NCBI GenBank assembly: GCA_002898555.1
Contig: BEHR01000020.1
Location: 1-62,145, forward strand
Source of the DNA: a bacterium HR15
GTDB lineage: Bacteria; Armatimonadota; Fimbriimonadia; Fimbriimonadales; GBS-DC
Direction of reading: 5' to 3'
Length of the DNA stretch: 62,145 bases
Part shown: positions 42,863 through 51,029 of the stretch, piece by piece
Numbering within the stretch: position 1 is the first letter of the stretch
How the letters are laid out: every line of letters begins with the position of its first letter
Program-made: the position numbers and the translations under genes
The notes under the pieces: model-generated
Told to the model about the DNA's origin: nothing
What the model saw: only the letters and a program-made list of their open reading frames with translations
Database searches by the model: none

Positions 42863-43755
42863 TCAGCGGAGACAATAGGGTTGCGCAGGTGACCGATGCC
42901 TTCGATTTCCAACTCCACGATGTCGCCTGGCTGAAGCCAGCGATGCGTACCTTCGGCTTGTTCCAATAAGCAGCCTGTACCGACCGTGCCCGAACCAATC
43001 ACATCCCCGATTCGCAAGCGGGTGTTGCGGGATGCATGGGCAATCAGCTCGGCAAAGGTCCAGTGCATATCGCCCGCGTTGCCTTCCGAGAGGAGGATGT
43101 TGTTGACCCATGCCCGCATAGGTAATCGCCATCGGCTACCCCGTTGCGGGTCTGGCTCGCGCCACCGCGCTAACTCATCGGGCGTGACGACCCACGGACC
43201 GAGGGAGGTGGCGAAATCTTTGGCTTTGGCGGGCCCCAAACCGATGCGCATCTCCAATTGCTGAATATCGCGTGCGCTCCAGTCGTTCATAATGGTGAAG
43301 CCGGCGATAGCCGCCTCCGCCTCCTGTAGGTTCCAGTCGCCCCCCTCAGTGCCGATGATGACCGCCAGCTCCAGTTCATAGTCCAGCTGTTCCGTGTCGG
43401 GTGGCTTGCGCAGAGGCTGTTCATGCCCGAGCAAGCTTGCTGGGTTCGAGAAATAGAAGGCGGGGAGCTGATACCATTCGGGTGGCATCTCTTGTCCGCG
43501 CCGTCTACGGGCGTTGCGCACATGGGCTTCAAAAGCATAGAAATCGCGGATGCTGGGCGGGGTCAGCACGGGGGGCAAATAGACAGTGGGGGTGATGGGG
43601 CGCGCAGTCCTCAGTCGCTGCTCGCGCTCAGCAGGCGTCTGGCGCAGCCAGTCGCTGAAATCGCGGCATCCTTCCAGCTGGAACCAGCCCGATTCGAGCC
43701 ATACGGCTAAACAAGGGGGTGAATCGGGCTGGTAGCAACAGGTGAGAAACCGCAT
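42859..43755 (-). CDS. Fumarylacetoacetate hydrolase family protein
   Basis: 298 residues with the FAH fold signatures DFYAFEAHVRNARRRRG, LDYELELAVIIG (Glu metal ligands), GFTIMNDWSARDIQQLEM, KAKDFATSLGPWVV and the ending IGSGTVGTGCLLE. The family hydrolyses or decarboxylates C-C bonds of small keto acids with Mg2+. The substrate is unknown. It lies 2 nt behind greA and is probably co-transcribed. Confidence 0.9.
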   Translation of the reverse strand: MRFLTCCYQPDSPPCLAVWLESGWFQLEGCRDFSDWLRQTPAEREQRLRTARPITPTVYLPPVLTPPSIRDFYAFEAHVRNARRRRGQEMPPEWYQLPAFYFSNPASLLGHEQPLRKPPDTEQLDYELELAVIIGTEGGDWNLQEAEAAIAGFTIMNDWSARDIQQLEMRIGLGPAKAKDFATSLGPWVVTPDELARWREPDPQRGSRWRLPMRAWVNNILLSEGNAGDMHWTFAELIAHASRNTRLRIGDVIGSGTVGTGCLLEQAEGTHRWLQPGDIVELEIEGIGHLRNPIVSAD

Positions 43756-43757
43756 GC

Positions 43758-44246
43758 TTACTTTTCGATCTTCACGATGCGGTAGTGGACAGTACCTTTG
43801 GGCAGGGTAACCTCCACTTCCTCGCCCTCTCGGTGCCCAAGCAAGGCGCGCGCTACCGGTGCCTGATAGGAGAGCTTCTGCTGTTCGGGATCGGCTTCCA
43901 TCGCCCCCACGATGCGAAACTGCTTGCGCGCACCTGTGTCCACCTCTTCGATGGTCACCACCGAGCCGATGCCGACGCGATCGGTCGGGATGTCCGCCTC
44001 ACGCACGATAATCGCGTTCTGAAGCACATTGCGTAGCTCCAGAATGCGCGCTTCAACAAACGCCAGTTCGCTTTTCAGGCTTTCCAGCTCGGTATCTTCC
44101 GAGCTGAACTCGCCATGCTCTTTGTAGACGCGGAACTCCTCGGCGATTCGGGCGCGTTCCACCGTCTGGAGGCGTTTCAGCTCCGCTTCCAGCTGGCGGT
44201 AGCCACTCTCGGTCAGATAGATGCGGTCGGGTTCAAAGTCGAACAT
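43758..44246 (-). CDS. greA: Transcription elongation factor GreA
   Basis: 162 residues: an N-terminal coiled coil with YLTESGYRQLEAELKRLQTV and the acidic tip EHGEFSSEDTELES, then the C-terminal FKBP-like domain ending SYQAPVARALLGHREGEEVEV. It stimulates RNA cleavage in backtracked polymerase. AAGGAGG precedes the ATG. The flagellin gene now lies between it and lysS, a common neighbour of greA elsewhere. Confidence 0.92.
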   Translation of the reverse strand: MFDFEPDRIYLTESGYRQLEAELKRLQTVERARIAEEFRVYKEHGEFSSEDTELESLKSELAFVEARILELRNVLQNAIIVREADIPTDRVGIGSVVTIEEVDTGARKQFRIVGAMEADPEQQKLSYQAPVARALLGHREGEEVEVTLPKGTVHYRIVKIEK

Positions 44247-44395
44247 GTCGTACCTCCTTCTCTCAGCAATTCTCTTTCCCCTGCTTTAAAGGGGGGCAAC
44301 TCCCTATACTCCGTTTATTCCATAAGGGTTCCCCGCCATGCGCGATTCTCCTGCCAATCGCCCCTGAAAACGCCCGCCAGCAAGAAGACACTCTC

Positions 44396-44423
44396 TAAAG
44401 ATTGTCGCACGCGCTTCCGATAA
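44396..44423 (+). promoter_or_regulatory. Sigma28 (FliA) promoter of the flagellin gene
   Basis: TAAA (44396-44399), 16-nt spacer, TCCGATAA (44416-44423). The consensus is TAAA-N15-GCCGATAA. It lies 51 nt before the flagellin ATG. The cognate sigma factor is encoded at 10405-11166. Confidence 0.8.
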
Positions 44424-44474
44424 TCACCACCAGCAAAATTGCGGGTTCACCCGCATCACAAGGGGGTCTAACGA

Positions 44475-45926
44475 ATGAGCCTGAGGATTAACACCAACAT
44501 TCAGGCGATTAATGCGCTGAGGAATCTCACTCAGACCTCGGACGCGCTTGGGCGCACGATTGAGCGGCTGGCGTCGGGGCTGCGCGTCAACCGCGCAGCG
44601 GATGACCCCGCGGGTCTGATTATCTCCGAGAACTTGCGCGCCCAGATTACCAGCCTCCAGCAAGCCATCAATAACGCGCAGGACGCCACTAACATGCTCA
44701 AAACGGCAGAAGCTGCACTGGATGAGGTGCATAATGCCCTGCGCACCATGCGTCAGCTCGTGCTGCACGCTGCCAACACAGGCGTTAATGACTATAATGC
44801 CCTGCTGGCAGATCAGACCCAGATCCGCGCCCTGATCGATAGTATCAACCGCATCGCCGACCAGACCGCTTTCGGCACCAAAAAGCTGCTGGACGGCACC
44901 TCAGGCATCTCGGCGCAGATTACGAACGCGAACCTGATTTCGGGGGTCTTTATCGGAGGCACTTTTGCAGGGCTGCCCACCGCAACGGGCTATATCGAAA
45001 TCAGCGTCGTAACACGGGCGACTCGCGCTGCCTACGCGGGCGGGGTCACCTACGCCTTCCTCACTTCCCAGATCGGCAAAACGGGCAATATCGTGATCAA
45101 TGGGCATACCATTAATGCCGAAAGCAGCGATACGCTGGAGACCTTTCTCAATAAGGTCAACGCGGTGTCCAACCTCACGGGCGTAGTGGCGGAAGCCTCT
45201 TTTGCGAACGGCAGCTATATCATTCGGCTGCGCCAGCGGGAATACGGTGCGCAATATCAAATCACGATGCACGACACAGCGGGCTTCGTCGCGACCGCAG
45301 GGACCAGCGCCCAGGTGGCAGGCACCGACGCGGTGGTCAATGTACAGGCAAGCACCAGTACAGGGCTAACCGCCGTGCTGTTCACTGGCGGGCGCGGCGT
45401 GGGCGACTCAGGGTTGCGCGTGTCCGACGCCTATGGCAATGTGTTGCTGCTCACCGAGCAGGGCAATACCGCCACGGGCACCAACAGCGTCGCCTATGTC
45501 AGCGCAGGACAGCTCCAGTTTCAGGTAGGCGCAAACAGCGGGCAGTTCGTGCGATTCTCACTGATCGACATCCATGCGGACAAACTCGGCTCCACCGTAG
45601 TGCCCGGCAAGAGCCTCGCCACCATCGATGTAACTCAGCAGGATATGACCGATGAGGCGTTGCGCATCATCGACGCCGCCATCCAGCAGGTATCGCGCAT
45701 TCGCGGAGACATCGGCTCCTTCCAGCGCTATGTGCTGGAAAGCAACATTCGCGCGCTCAATGTTGCCCGTGAGAATGTGACCGCCAGCGAATCGACCATT
45801 CGCGACGCCGACTTCGCCACCGAGATCACCGCGCTCACGCGGCAACAGATCCTGATGCAGTCGGGCATGGCGGTGCTGGCACAGGCGAACAATATCCCGC
45901 AATCGGTGCTGTCGCTCCTCAGGTAA
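44475..45926 (+). CDS. fliC: Flagellin
   Basis: 483 residues. The conserved D0/D1 N-terminus reads INTNIQAINALRNLTQTSD and LASGLRVNRAADDPAGLIIS; the C-terminus reads ALNVARENVTASESTIRDAD, FATEITALTRQQILMQSG and ends AQANNIPQSVLSLLR. The ~200-residue centre is the variable surface part (Ala/Thr/Gly/Val-rich). It is exported through the flagellar type III system and polymerises into the filament. A FliA promoter is upstream. No other flagellar genes are nearby. Its stop codon overlaps the likely -10 box of lysS. Confidence 0.95.
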   Translation: MSLRINTNIQAINALRNLTQTSDALGRTIERLASGLRVNRAADDPAGLIISENLRAQITSLQQAINNAQDATNMLKTAEAALDEVHNALRTMRQLVLHAANTGVNDYNALLADQTQIRALIDSINRIADQTAFGTKKLLDGTSGISAQITNANLISGVFIGGTFAGLPTATGYIEISVVTRATRAAYAGGVTYAFLTSQIGKTGNIVINGHTINAESSDTLETFLNKVNAVSNLTGVVAEASFANGSYIIRLRQREYGAQYQITMHDTAGFVATAGTSAQVAGTDAVVNVQASTSTGLTAVLFTGGRGVGDSGLRVSDAYGNVLLLTEQGNTATGTNSVAYVSAGQLQFQVGANSGQFVRFSLIDIHADKLGSTVVPGKSLATIDVTQQDMTDEALRIIDAAIQQVSRIRGDIGSFQRYVLESNIRALNVARENVTASESTIRDADFATEITALTRQQILMQSGMAVLAQANNIPQSVLSLLR

Positions 45927-45936
45927 AATAGCCTGT

Positions 45937-47436
45937 ATGCAGGAGCCACTACACCCGATTGAAGAAGAAAACGAGCTGGTACAGGTCCGGCTGGAGAAGC
46001 TCCAGAAACTGCGCGAGCGGGGTCTGGACCCGTTCGCCATCGAACGCTACCCCCTCACCCACACCCTGCACGAGGTGCATGAGCAGTATGAGCAGTTGGC
46101 GGGGCAGACAGTGGTCGTTGCGGGGCGCATCTTTTCCTTGCGTCCAATGGGGCGTGCTACCTTCGCCCACCTGATAGACAGCACTGGCAAACTCCAAATT
46201 TACCTCAAGGCGGACGAGCAAGGCGACCGCTATGAGCTAATTGACCTGTGGGATATAGGCGACTATCTGGGTGTGAAGGGCTTTGTGTTCAAGACGCGCA
46301 CAGGTGAGGTCACGGTGCATGTACAGGAGTTTGCGCTGCTGGCGAAAGCGATTCGTCCAGTGCCTTTCCCCAAAGAAAAGGGGGAACACCGCTGGTACGG
46401 GCTACACGATGTGGAACTGCGCCATCGGCAACGCTATCTGGATATTCTGGTGAACCCCGATTCGCGCCGCCGATTGATTGCCCGTTGTCGCATGGTGTCC
46501 GCCATCCGTCGCTTCCTGGAGGATGAAGGCTTCCTGGAGGTGGAAACGCCTGTGTTGCAGCCGCTGGCAGGCGGCGCCGCGGCACGCCCCTTCATCACCT
46601 ATCACCACGCGCTCGATCGGCAGTTCCAGCTGCGCATCGCCCTCGAACTCTACCTCAAGCGACTGTTGATTGGCGGAATCGATAAGGTGTTCGAAATCGG
46701 GCGCGTGTTCCGTAATGAGGGTCTCTCCACCCGCCACAACCCCGAATTCACCATGCTGGAACTCTATCAGGCATATGCCAATCTGGAAGATATCATGGCA
46801 CTGGTCGAGCGGCTCTTTCAGCATGTGGCGCAGACGGTGTTCGGCACCACCATCTTCGAAATGCACGGGGTTCAGGTCGATTTTAGCCAGCCGTGGCGAC
46901 GCGTTCGCCTGATGGACGCCATTTATGACTATACGGGGCTGCGGGAGGCGGATTTCGAGACGCTGGAACGCGCCACCCAAGCGGCGGAACAACTGGGTAT
47001 CCATATCGAACGCAAAGACACAGTTGGCGGCATCATCGAGAAGGTGCTGGAAAAATGCGTGGCACATCACTTGCAGCAGCCCACTTTTCTCTATGGCTTC
47101 CCGCTGGATACCTCGCCGCTTGCTAAGCGCGAAGCCGATAACCCGCGTTTCACTCGCCGATTCGAAGGCTATGTGTTCGGGCAGGAGGTGGCAAACGCCT
47201 TCTCGGAGTTGAATGACCCACTGGAGCAGCGTGAGCGGTTCCGAGCACAACTTGCCCTGCGCGAGGCGGGCGACGAGGAGGCACACCCGTTCGATGAGGA
47301 CTTTCTGCGCGCGATGGAGTACGGCATGCCCCCTGCCGGCGGGCTGGGCATCGGCATCGACCGCATGGCGATGCTGCTCACAGGCACCGACTCAATCCGA
47401 GAAGTGATTTTCTTCCCCCAGATGCGCGAGGGATAA
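45937..47436 (+). CDS. lysS: Lysyl-tRNA synthetase, class II
   Basis: 499 residues: N-terminal OB-fold anticodon domain (VVVAGRIFSLRPMGRATFAHL), motif 2 FEIGRVFRNEGLSTRHNPEFTML, and motif 3 GGLGIGIDRMAMLLTG. It charges tRNA-Lys. No SD precedes the ATG; TAAAAT (45924-45929) ends 7 nt upstream and overlaps the flagellin stop, so translation is probably leaderless. Confidence 0.96.
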   Translation: MQEPLHPIEEENELVQVRLEKLQKLRERGLDPFAIERYPLTHTLHEVHEQYEQLAGQTVVVAGRIFSLRPMGRATFAHLIDSTGKLQIYLKADEQGDRYELIDLWDIGDYLGVKGFVFKTRTGEVTVHVQEFALLAKAIRPVPFPKEKGEHRWYGLHDVELRHRQRYLDILVNPDSRRRLIARCRMVSAIRRFLEDEGFLEVETPVLQPLAGGAAARPFITYHHALDRQFQLRIALELYLKRLLIGGIDKVFEIGRVFRNEGLSTRHNPEFTMLELYQAYANLEDIMALVERLFQHVAQTVFGTTIFEMHGVQVDFSQPWRRVRLMDAIYDYTGLREADFETLERATQAAEQLGIHIERKDTVGGIIEKVLEKCVAHHLQQPTFLYGFPLDTSPLAKREADNPRFTRRFEGYVFGQEVANAFSELNDPLEQRERFRAQLALREAGDEEAHPFDEDFLRAMEYGMPPAGGLGIGIDRMAMLLTGTDSIREVIFFPQMREG

Positions 47437-47475
47437 ACCAGCCATTCCTTGCTATACCCAAAATGGCAGCCCCCC

Positions 47476-47503
47476 TGAAGAAACCACCAGCAAGTGCCGA
47501 TAA
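47476..47503 (+). promoter_or_regulatory. Possible second sigma28 promoter
   Basis: TGAA (47476-47479), 16-nt spacer, exact GCCGATAA (47496-47503). The -10 is perfect but the -35 has one mismatch. It is just after lysS and points toward the glycosyltransferase gene, about 470 bp away. Confidence 0.35.
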
Positions 47504-47660
47504 TAAAGGTAGCCGTGTGTTAACACAGCGACGCAGTGTGGAATAACTCTGCTGACGGGCCGGGTTTCCCGACGAATCGCCCAACGCATCGGGGTATCGA
47601 CGCACCCCTCTGAAGGTGCTCGAAAAATCCGCCAAGCGTCCGAAAACCCTCGCATCCCTC

Positions 47661-47976
47661 TTGACTTTTATGTCCCGGATGGGGTATGCTTAAAAACGCT
47701 GTTGGAGAGGAAGTAGCAGATACCCCTATGCAGCAGGCAAGGATGCCGCCAGCCATTGTACGCAGGAGGCTTCGTGCTGTTCTTTGGCAGCCATTGGGTT
47801 GAACCCAAATGGATAGGCTATCCTGCGGCTACCTGGTGGCAAGGTAGCTGTCAGTGAGTTAATCTGCTTGTGCGCTCCACACTGCCACAGTCTGTCTGTG
47901 TCTCTAAGACACGGATCTGCCGCCCCGCGTGCGCAAGGGGGCAGAAGAAAATCCGATGGCATGGAGGTGAAGTGAA
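47661..47976 (+). ncRNA. Long structured 5' leader of the GT4 gene (possible cis-regulatory RNA)
   Basis: A promoter TTGACT (47661-47666), 18 nt, TATGCT (47685-47690) would give a leader of about 280 nt. It holds a hairpin CCATTGGGTT/AACCCAAATGG closed by AGCC/GGCT (47789-47819), a second one GCTACCT-GGTGGCA-AGGTAGC (47828-47848), GTGTC/GACAC (about 47897-47911) and a final GC-rich stem ending before the SD GGAGGTGA. It resembles no riboswitch class I can name; T-box, c-di-GMP and cobalamin cores are not found. A 24-aa ORF (47728-47802) also lies inside. The 220 bp from 47437 to 47660 hold no gene. Confidence 0.35.
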
Positions 47977-49203
47977 ATGGTAAGGGATAACGGTCTGGAT
48001 AAGCGCCCACAGGTCGCGTTTGTGAGCACTTACCCGCCCACGGAGTGCGGGTTGGCAACCTTTACACACGACCTGTTGCAGGCAGTGGAGCGACAAGGTT
48101 GGAGCGGTCTGGTCATTTCCGCCGATCACGAGGAGCGAATGGAACATCCGGATCCCCGCGTGATTTATCAGATTCGACGCGAGTCGATTGGCGACTATGT
48201 GGAAGCGGCGGAATTGTTGAATCGCTCGTCGGTGCGCGTGGTCAGCCTCCAGCATGAGTATGGCATTTTCGGTGGGGAGATGGGCGAGTATCTCATTCCC
48301 TTCCTCCGCCGACTGCAGGTGCCGCTGGTGACCACGCTGCACACGGTGGTCCCGCGCCCTACGGATATCATGCGTGAACTGCTGCGCAAGATCGTGCTGC
48401 ACTCCGACGCGGTGGTTGTGATGGCGCGCGCGGCAGTGCACCTGCTACGCACAGTTTATGGAGTGTCGGTGAACCATGTCTATGTGATTCCACACGGTGC
48501 GCCAGAACCGCTGCCGATTGCTCCACAAGATGCAAAAGCGAAACTGGGGCTGGCAGGACGCACCGTGCTAAGCACCTTTGGATTGGTCAATCCCGGCAAG
48601 GGCATCGAGGATGTGATTCGTGCCCTGCCGATGATTGTGAAGCATTTCCCCAATGTGCTGTACCTGGTGCTGGGCGAGACCCATCCAAAAATCCGCGCCC
48701 GTGAGGGCGAGCAGTATCGCGAAATGCTGGAATCGGAAGTGAAGCGATTGGGTCTGGAGCGACATGTGCAGTTCGTGAACCGCTACCTGACGCTGGACGA
48801 GATTCGTCTCTACCTGCGAGCGACCGACCTGTACATCACACCCTACCACAACCCGGACCAGATTACCAGCGGCACGCTGGCGTATGCTCTGGCGTCGGGC
48901 TGCGTGGTGATTTCGACGCCCTATCTGTATGCGCAGGAGGTGCTGAGCGATGGTGGCGGGCTGCTGGTGCAGTTCCGCGACCCCGATTCCATTGCCGATG
49001 CGGTGGTGCAGCTGCTATCTGACCCTTACCTGCTGCGCTATCATCGGGCGGTGGCGCAGCGGAAGGCGGTTGGAATGAGCTGGGAGGCGGTCGGGCGAGC
49101 CTACGCTCGGCTCTTTGAACGGTTGGGACGCCCGCTCAGCTACCCGCTCGGCGTCATTCAGCCGCAGCCCGCCTACGCAGATCTGGAACAAGCCGTCTCT
49201 TAG
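47977..49203 (+). CDS. GT4 family glycosyltransferase
   Basis: 408 residues of GT-B fold. The N-terminal PQVAFVSTYPPTECGLATFTHDLL has the Gly-rich acceptor-side loop, and the C-terminal half has LSTFGLVNPGKGIEDVIRAL, DLYITPYHNPDQITSGTLAYALASG and GGGLLVQFRDPDSIADAV, where the family EX7E donor motif is shifted to ITSGTLAYA. Similar proteins appear in glycan assembly and in mannosyl or glucosyl transfer. The substrate is unknown. A strong GGAGGTGA precedes the ATG, and a long leader suggests regulation. Confidence 0.85.
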   Translation: MVRDNGLDKRPQVAFVSTYPPTECGLATFTHDLLQAVERQGWSGLVISADHEERMEHPDPRVIYQIRRESIGDYVEAAELLNRSSVRVVSLQHEYGIFGGEMGEYLIPFLRRLQVPLVTTLHTVVPRPTDIMRELLRKIVLHSDAVVVMARAAVHLLRTVYGVSVNHVYVIPHGAPEPLPIAPQDAKAKLGLAGRTVLSTFGLVNPGKGIEDVIRALPMIVKHFPNVLYLVLGETHPKIRAREGEQYREMLESEVKRLGLERHVQFVNRYLTLDEIRLYLRATDLYITPYHNPDQITSGTLAYALASGCVVISTPYLYAQEVLSDGGGLLVQFRDPDSIADAVVQLLSDPYLLRYHRAVAQRKAVGMSWEAVGRAYARLFERLGRPLSYPLGVIQPQPAYADLEQAVS

Positions 49204-49234
49204 ACCGCACTTTTGCCATCTCACCTCTTTTTAT

Positions 49235-49264
49235 GGAATAACCCCCCATGCAGGGGGTTATTCC
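49235..49264 (+). promoter_or_regulatory. Perfect 12-bp hairpin just before the CAP gene
   Basis: GGAATAACCCCC (49235-49246) and GGGGGTTATTCC (49253-49264) are exact inverse complements around 6 nt. The hairpin ends 1 nt before the ATG at 49266 and hides the only G-rich SD candidate. There is no T-run, so a translation-control role is more likely than termination. Confidence 0.45.
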
Positions 49265-49265
49265 G

Positions 49266-50006
49266 ATGGGGCGAAAACAACGGCATTCGCTCTGGATAGG
49301 GTGGCTGGGCTGGCTTTGCATAGCCACCCACGCGTACGCATTAGGCGAGTGGAACGCCTTCTCGATGCGCTTGCATGAGATGGCAGTCGCCATTAATCGG
49401 GTTCGTATTGAGTATGGAGTGCCACCATTGAAGCTGAACCTCGATCTCTGCCGCGCGGCACAGAGGATGAGCGATGAGATCCTGCTTACGGGCAATTTCA
49501 GCCATATCGATGCGGAGGGGCGTCGTGCCGATGCTCGAGCACTGCAGGTCGGCTATGAGTTCGAATGGCTGGGCGAGAACCTTGCCGCGGGTCAGACCAC
49601 TCTTGAACGCGCGTTGCAAGCGTGGTTAGACAGCCCCGGCCATCGTGAGAATCTGCTGAATCCTGAGTATCGCGAGATGGGGCTGGGCTATACACGCATG
49701 GCGGGCAGCCGCTACGGTGTTTGCTGGGCACAGTTGCTCGGTTCGCGCGCGGAGGTCTACCCCGTGATTATCAATCTGGACGCGCCGCTGACCGATACGC
49801 CCGAAGTGGAGCTGTATGTGCATGGCGCGGAATATGCCCAGGCGATGCGCCTCTCCAACGACGGTATTCACTGGAGCGAATGGCGCGTGCCCGCGGCTCG
49901 CTTCAAATGGCAATTGCCCGATGAACCAGGGATGCACACCGTCTATGTGCAGCTGCGCTTCGGCGAGCGCGTCTATGAGACCAGCGACAGCATCTATCTG
50001 CGCTGA
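49266..50006 (+). CDS. Exported CAP-domain (SCP/YkwD-like) protein
   Basis: Signal peptide MGRKQRHSLWIGWLGWLCIA (cleaved near AYA-LG), then a CAP domain: VAINRVRIEYGVPPLKLNLD, SHIDAEGRRADARALQVGY, GENLAAGQTTLERALQAWLDSPGHRENLLN and YGVCWAQLLG. The His/Glu cavity residues of the family are present. A ~75-residue beta domain follows. Bacterial CAP proteins are exported and mostly of unknown function. The 3' end overlaps comF (convergent) by 13 nt. An in-frame ATG at 49248 is possible but lies inside the hairpin. Confidence 0.85.
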   Translation: MGRKQRHSLWIGWLGWLCIATHAYALGEWNAFSMRLHEMAVAINRVRIEYGVPPLKLNLDLCRAAQRMSDEILLTGNFSHIDAEGRRADARALQVGYEFEWLGENLAAGQTTLERALQAWLDSPGHRENLLNPEYREMGLGYTRMAGSRYGVCWAQLLGSRAEVYPVIINLDAPLTDTPEVELYVHGAEYAQAMRLSNDGIHWSEWRVPAARFKWQLPDEPGMHTVYVQLRFGERVYETSDSIYLR

Positions 50007-50707
50007 GGGCTATCTATCTCGCGTGCAATCGCCAGCGCCATCACCTCCGCTGCACCCGCCCGTTTCAGCGCATCCGCACAGGCATCAAAAGTGCTGCCGG
50101 TGGTAAACACATCGTCCAGCAATAGGATGCGTCTCCCGCGCACCTGCTCTGGAGAGACCACTTCGAACGCGCCTTGCACATTCTCCCAGCGTTGCGCACC
50201 CGTCAGCCCCACCTGCGGACGACGATAGAATCGGCGACGCAGAAGATGGCTCAAGAGGGGGATACCCCGCTGCTGGCTCACCAAGCGGGCAATCTCCTCC
50301 GCCTGATTGAACCCGCGCATGGCGCGCCGCAACCGATGGATAGGCACGGGAATCAACCCATCGACTTGACACAGAGGGGCGTTTTCGGGGCGGTCCATCA
50401 GCTCTATCACCAGCGCGCTCAGGGCTTCCACCGCCCGCAGCCAACGCCGAAACTTGAGATTGATAATGGCACGGCGGAGCGGTCCCTGATACAGCCCCAC
50501 ACAGATCGTCCCATCAAACCGATAAATATCGCCCCGACAATAGCGACATTCGGGCAGTTCGCCCATCGGCGCGCCGCAACGCAGGCAAGCAGGCGGATAG
50601 ACTCGCGGCAACACATCACGACAGAGTGCGCAGAACGCCTCCCGCGAAAACACGCCGCACCCCACGCAACGGCGCGGATAGAACCAGTCCAGCAGGCGCG
50701 AAAGCAT
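49994..50707 (-). CDS. ComF family phosphoribosyltransferase-like protein
   Basis: 237 residues: a four-Cys N-terminal zinc ribbon (RCVGCGVFSREAFCALC, then CLRCG and CRYC), then GLYQGPLRRAIINLKFRRW and the PRPP-binding loop ILLLDDVFTTGSTFDACADAL. ComF proteins work with the ComEC/ComFA DNA-uptake machinery or in DNA repair. The ATG directly follows the stop of the BON-like gene, so the pair is co-translated. Confidence 0.92.
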   Translation of the reverse strand: MLSRLLDWFYPRRCVGCGVFSREAFCALCRDVLPRVYPPACLRCGAPMGELPECRYCRGDIYRFDGTICVGLYQGPLRRAIINLKFRRWLRAVEALSALVIELMDRPENAPLCQVDGLIPVPIHRLRRAMRGFNQAEEIARLVSQQRGIPLLSHLLRRRFYRRPQVGLTGAQRWENVQGAFEVVSPEQVRGRRILLLDDVFTTGSTFDACADALKRAGAAEVMALAIAREIDSPQRR

Positions 50708-50947
50708 TCAGCTGCGAATAATCGCGTCGATAATCACATCGCGAATGCCCGGCTTCTGGCGCAAAATGCGGCGGATAATCTCCAGCTCTTGCTTGATATC
50801 CACCGGATACCCACGCAGCGGGCGGATGGTGCCACGAATATAGACCACGCCGTGAATCACATGCACATCCATCAGCGAGGTGTCGATGCGCCGCTTATTA
50901 ATCTCGCGCAAGACCATACGCCGCTGCTCCACATCTTCCATCGGCAT
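50708..50947 (-). CDS. BON-like small domain protein
   Basis: 79 residues: KRRIDTSLMDVHVIHGVVYIRGTIRPLRG and a helix ending KPGIRDVIIDAIIRS. The alpha-beta pattern, with VHVIHGVVYIRGTIR matching the V.V.nG.V.L.G.V strand pair, is that of a BON domain. There is no signal peptide, so it may act inside the cell. It is coupled to comF by abutting stop and start codons. Confidence 0.6.
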   Translation of the reverse strand: MPMEDVEQRRMVLREINKRRIDTSLMDVHVIHGVVYIRGTIRPLRGYPVDIKQELEIIRRILRQKPGIRDVIIDAIIRS

Positions 50948-51029
50948 CGCTGTTCACCGATGTATTAATACGCGCTTTGCTGGACAATCCCTGCCATCCT
51001 CAGCCTCTTAAAAGGGGTATACTCAAAGT

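Noticed and set aside
47697-47976. T-box, c-di-GMP, Mn (yybP-ykoY) or cobalamin riboswitch
   Set aside because: GGAGAGGAAGTAGC recalls parts of such motifs, but the diagnostic cores (TGGNACCGCG, GEMM receptor, GCCACTG) are missing.
49235-49264. Rho-independent terminator for the GT4 gene
   Set aside because: The stem is perfect but no T-run follows on either strand.
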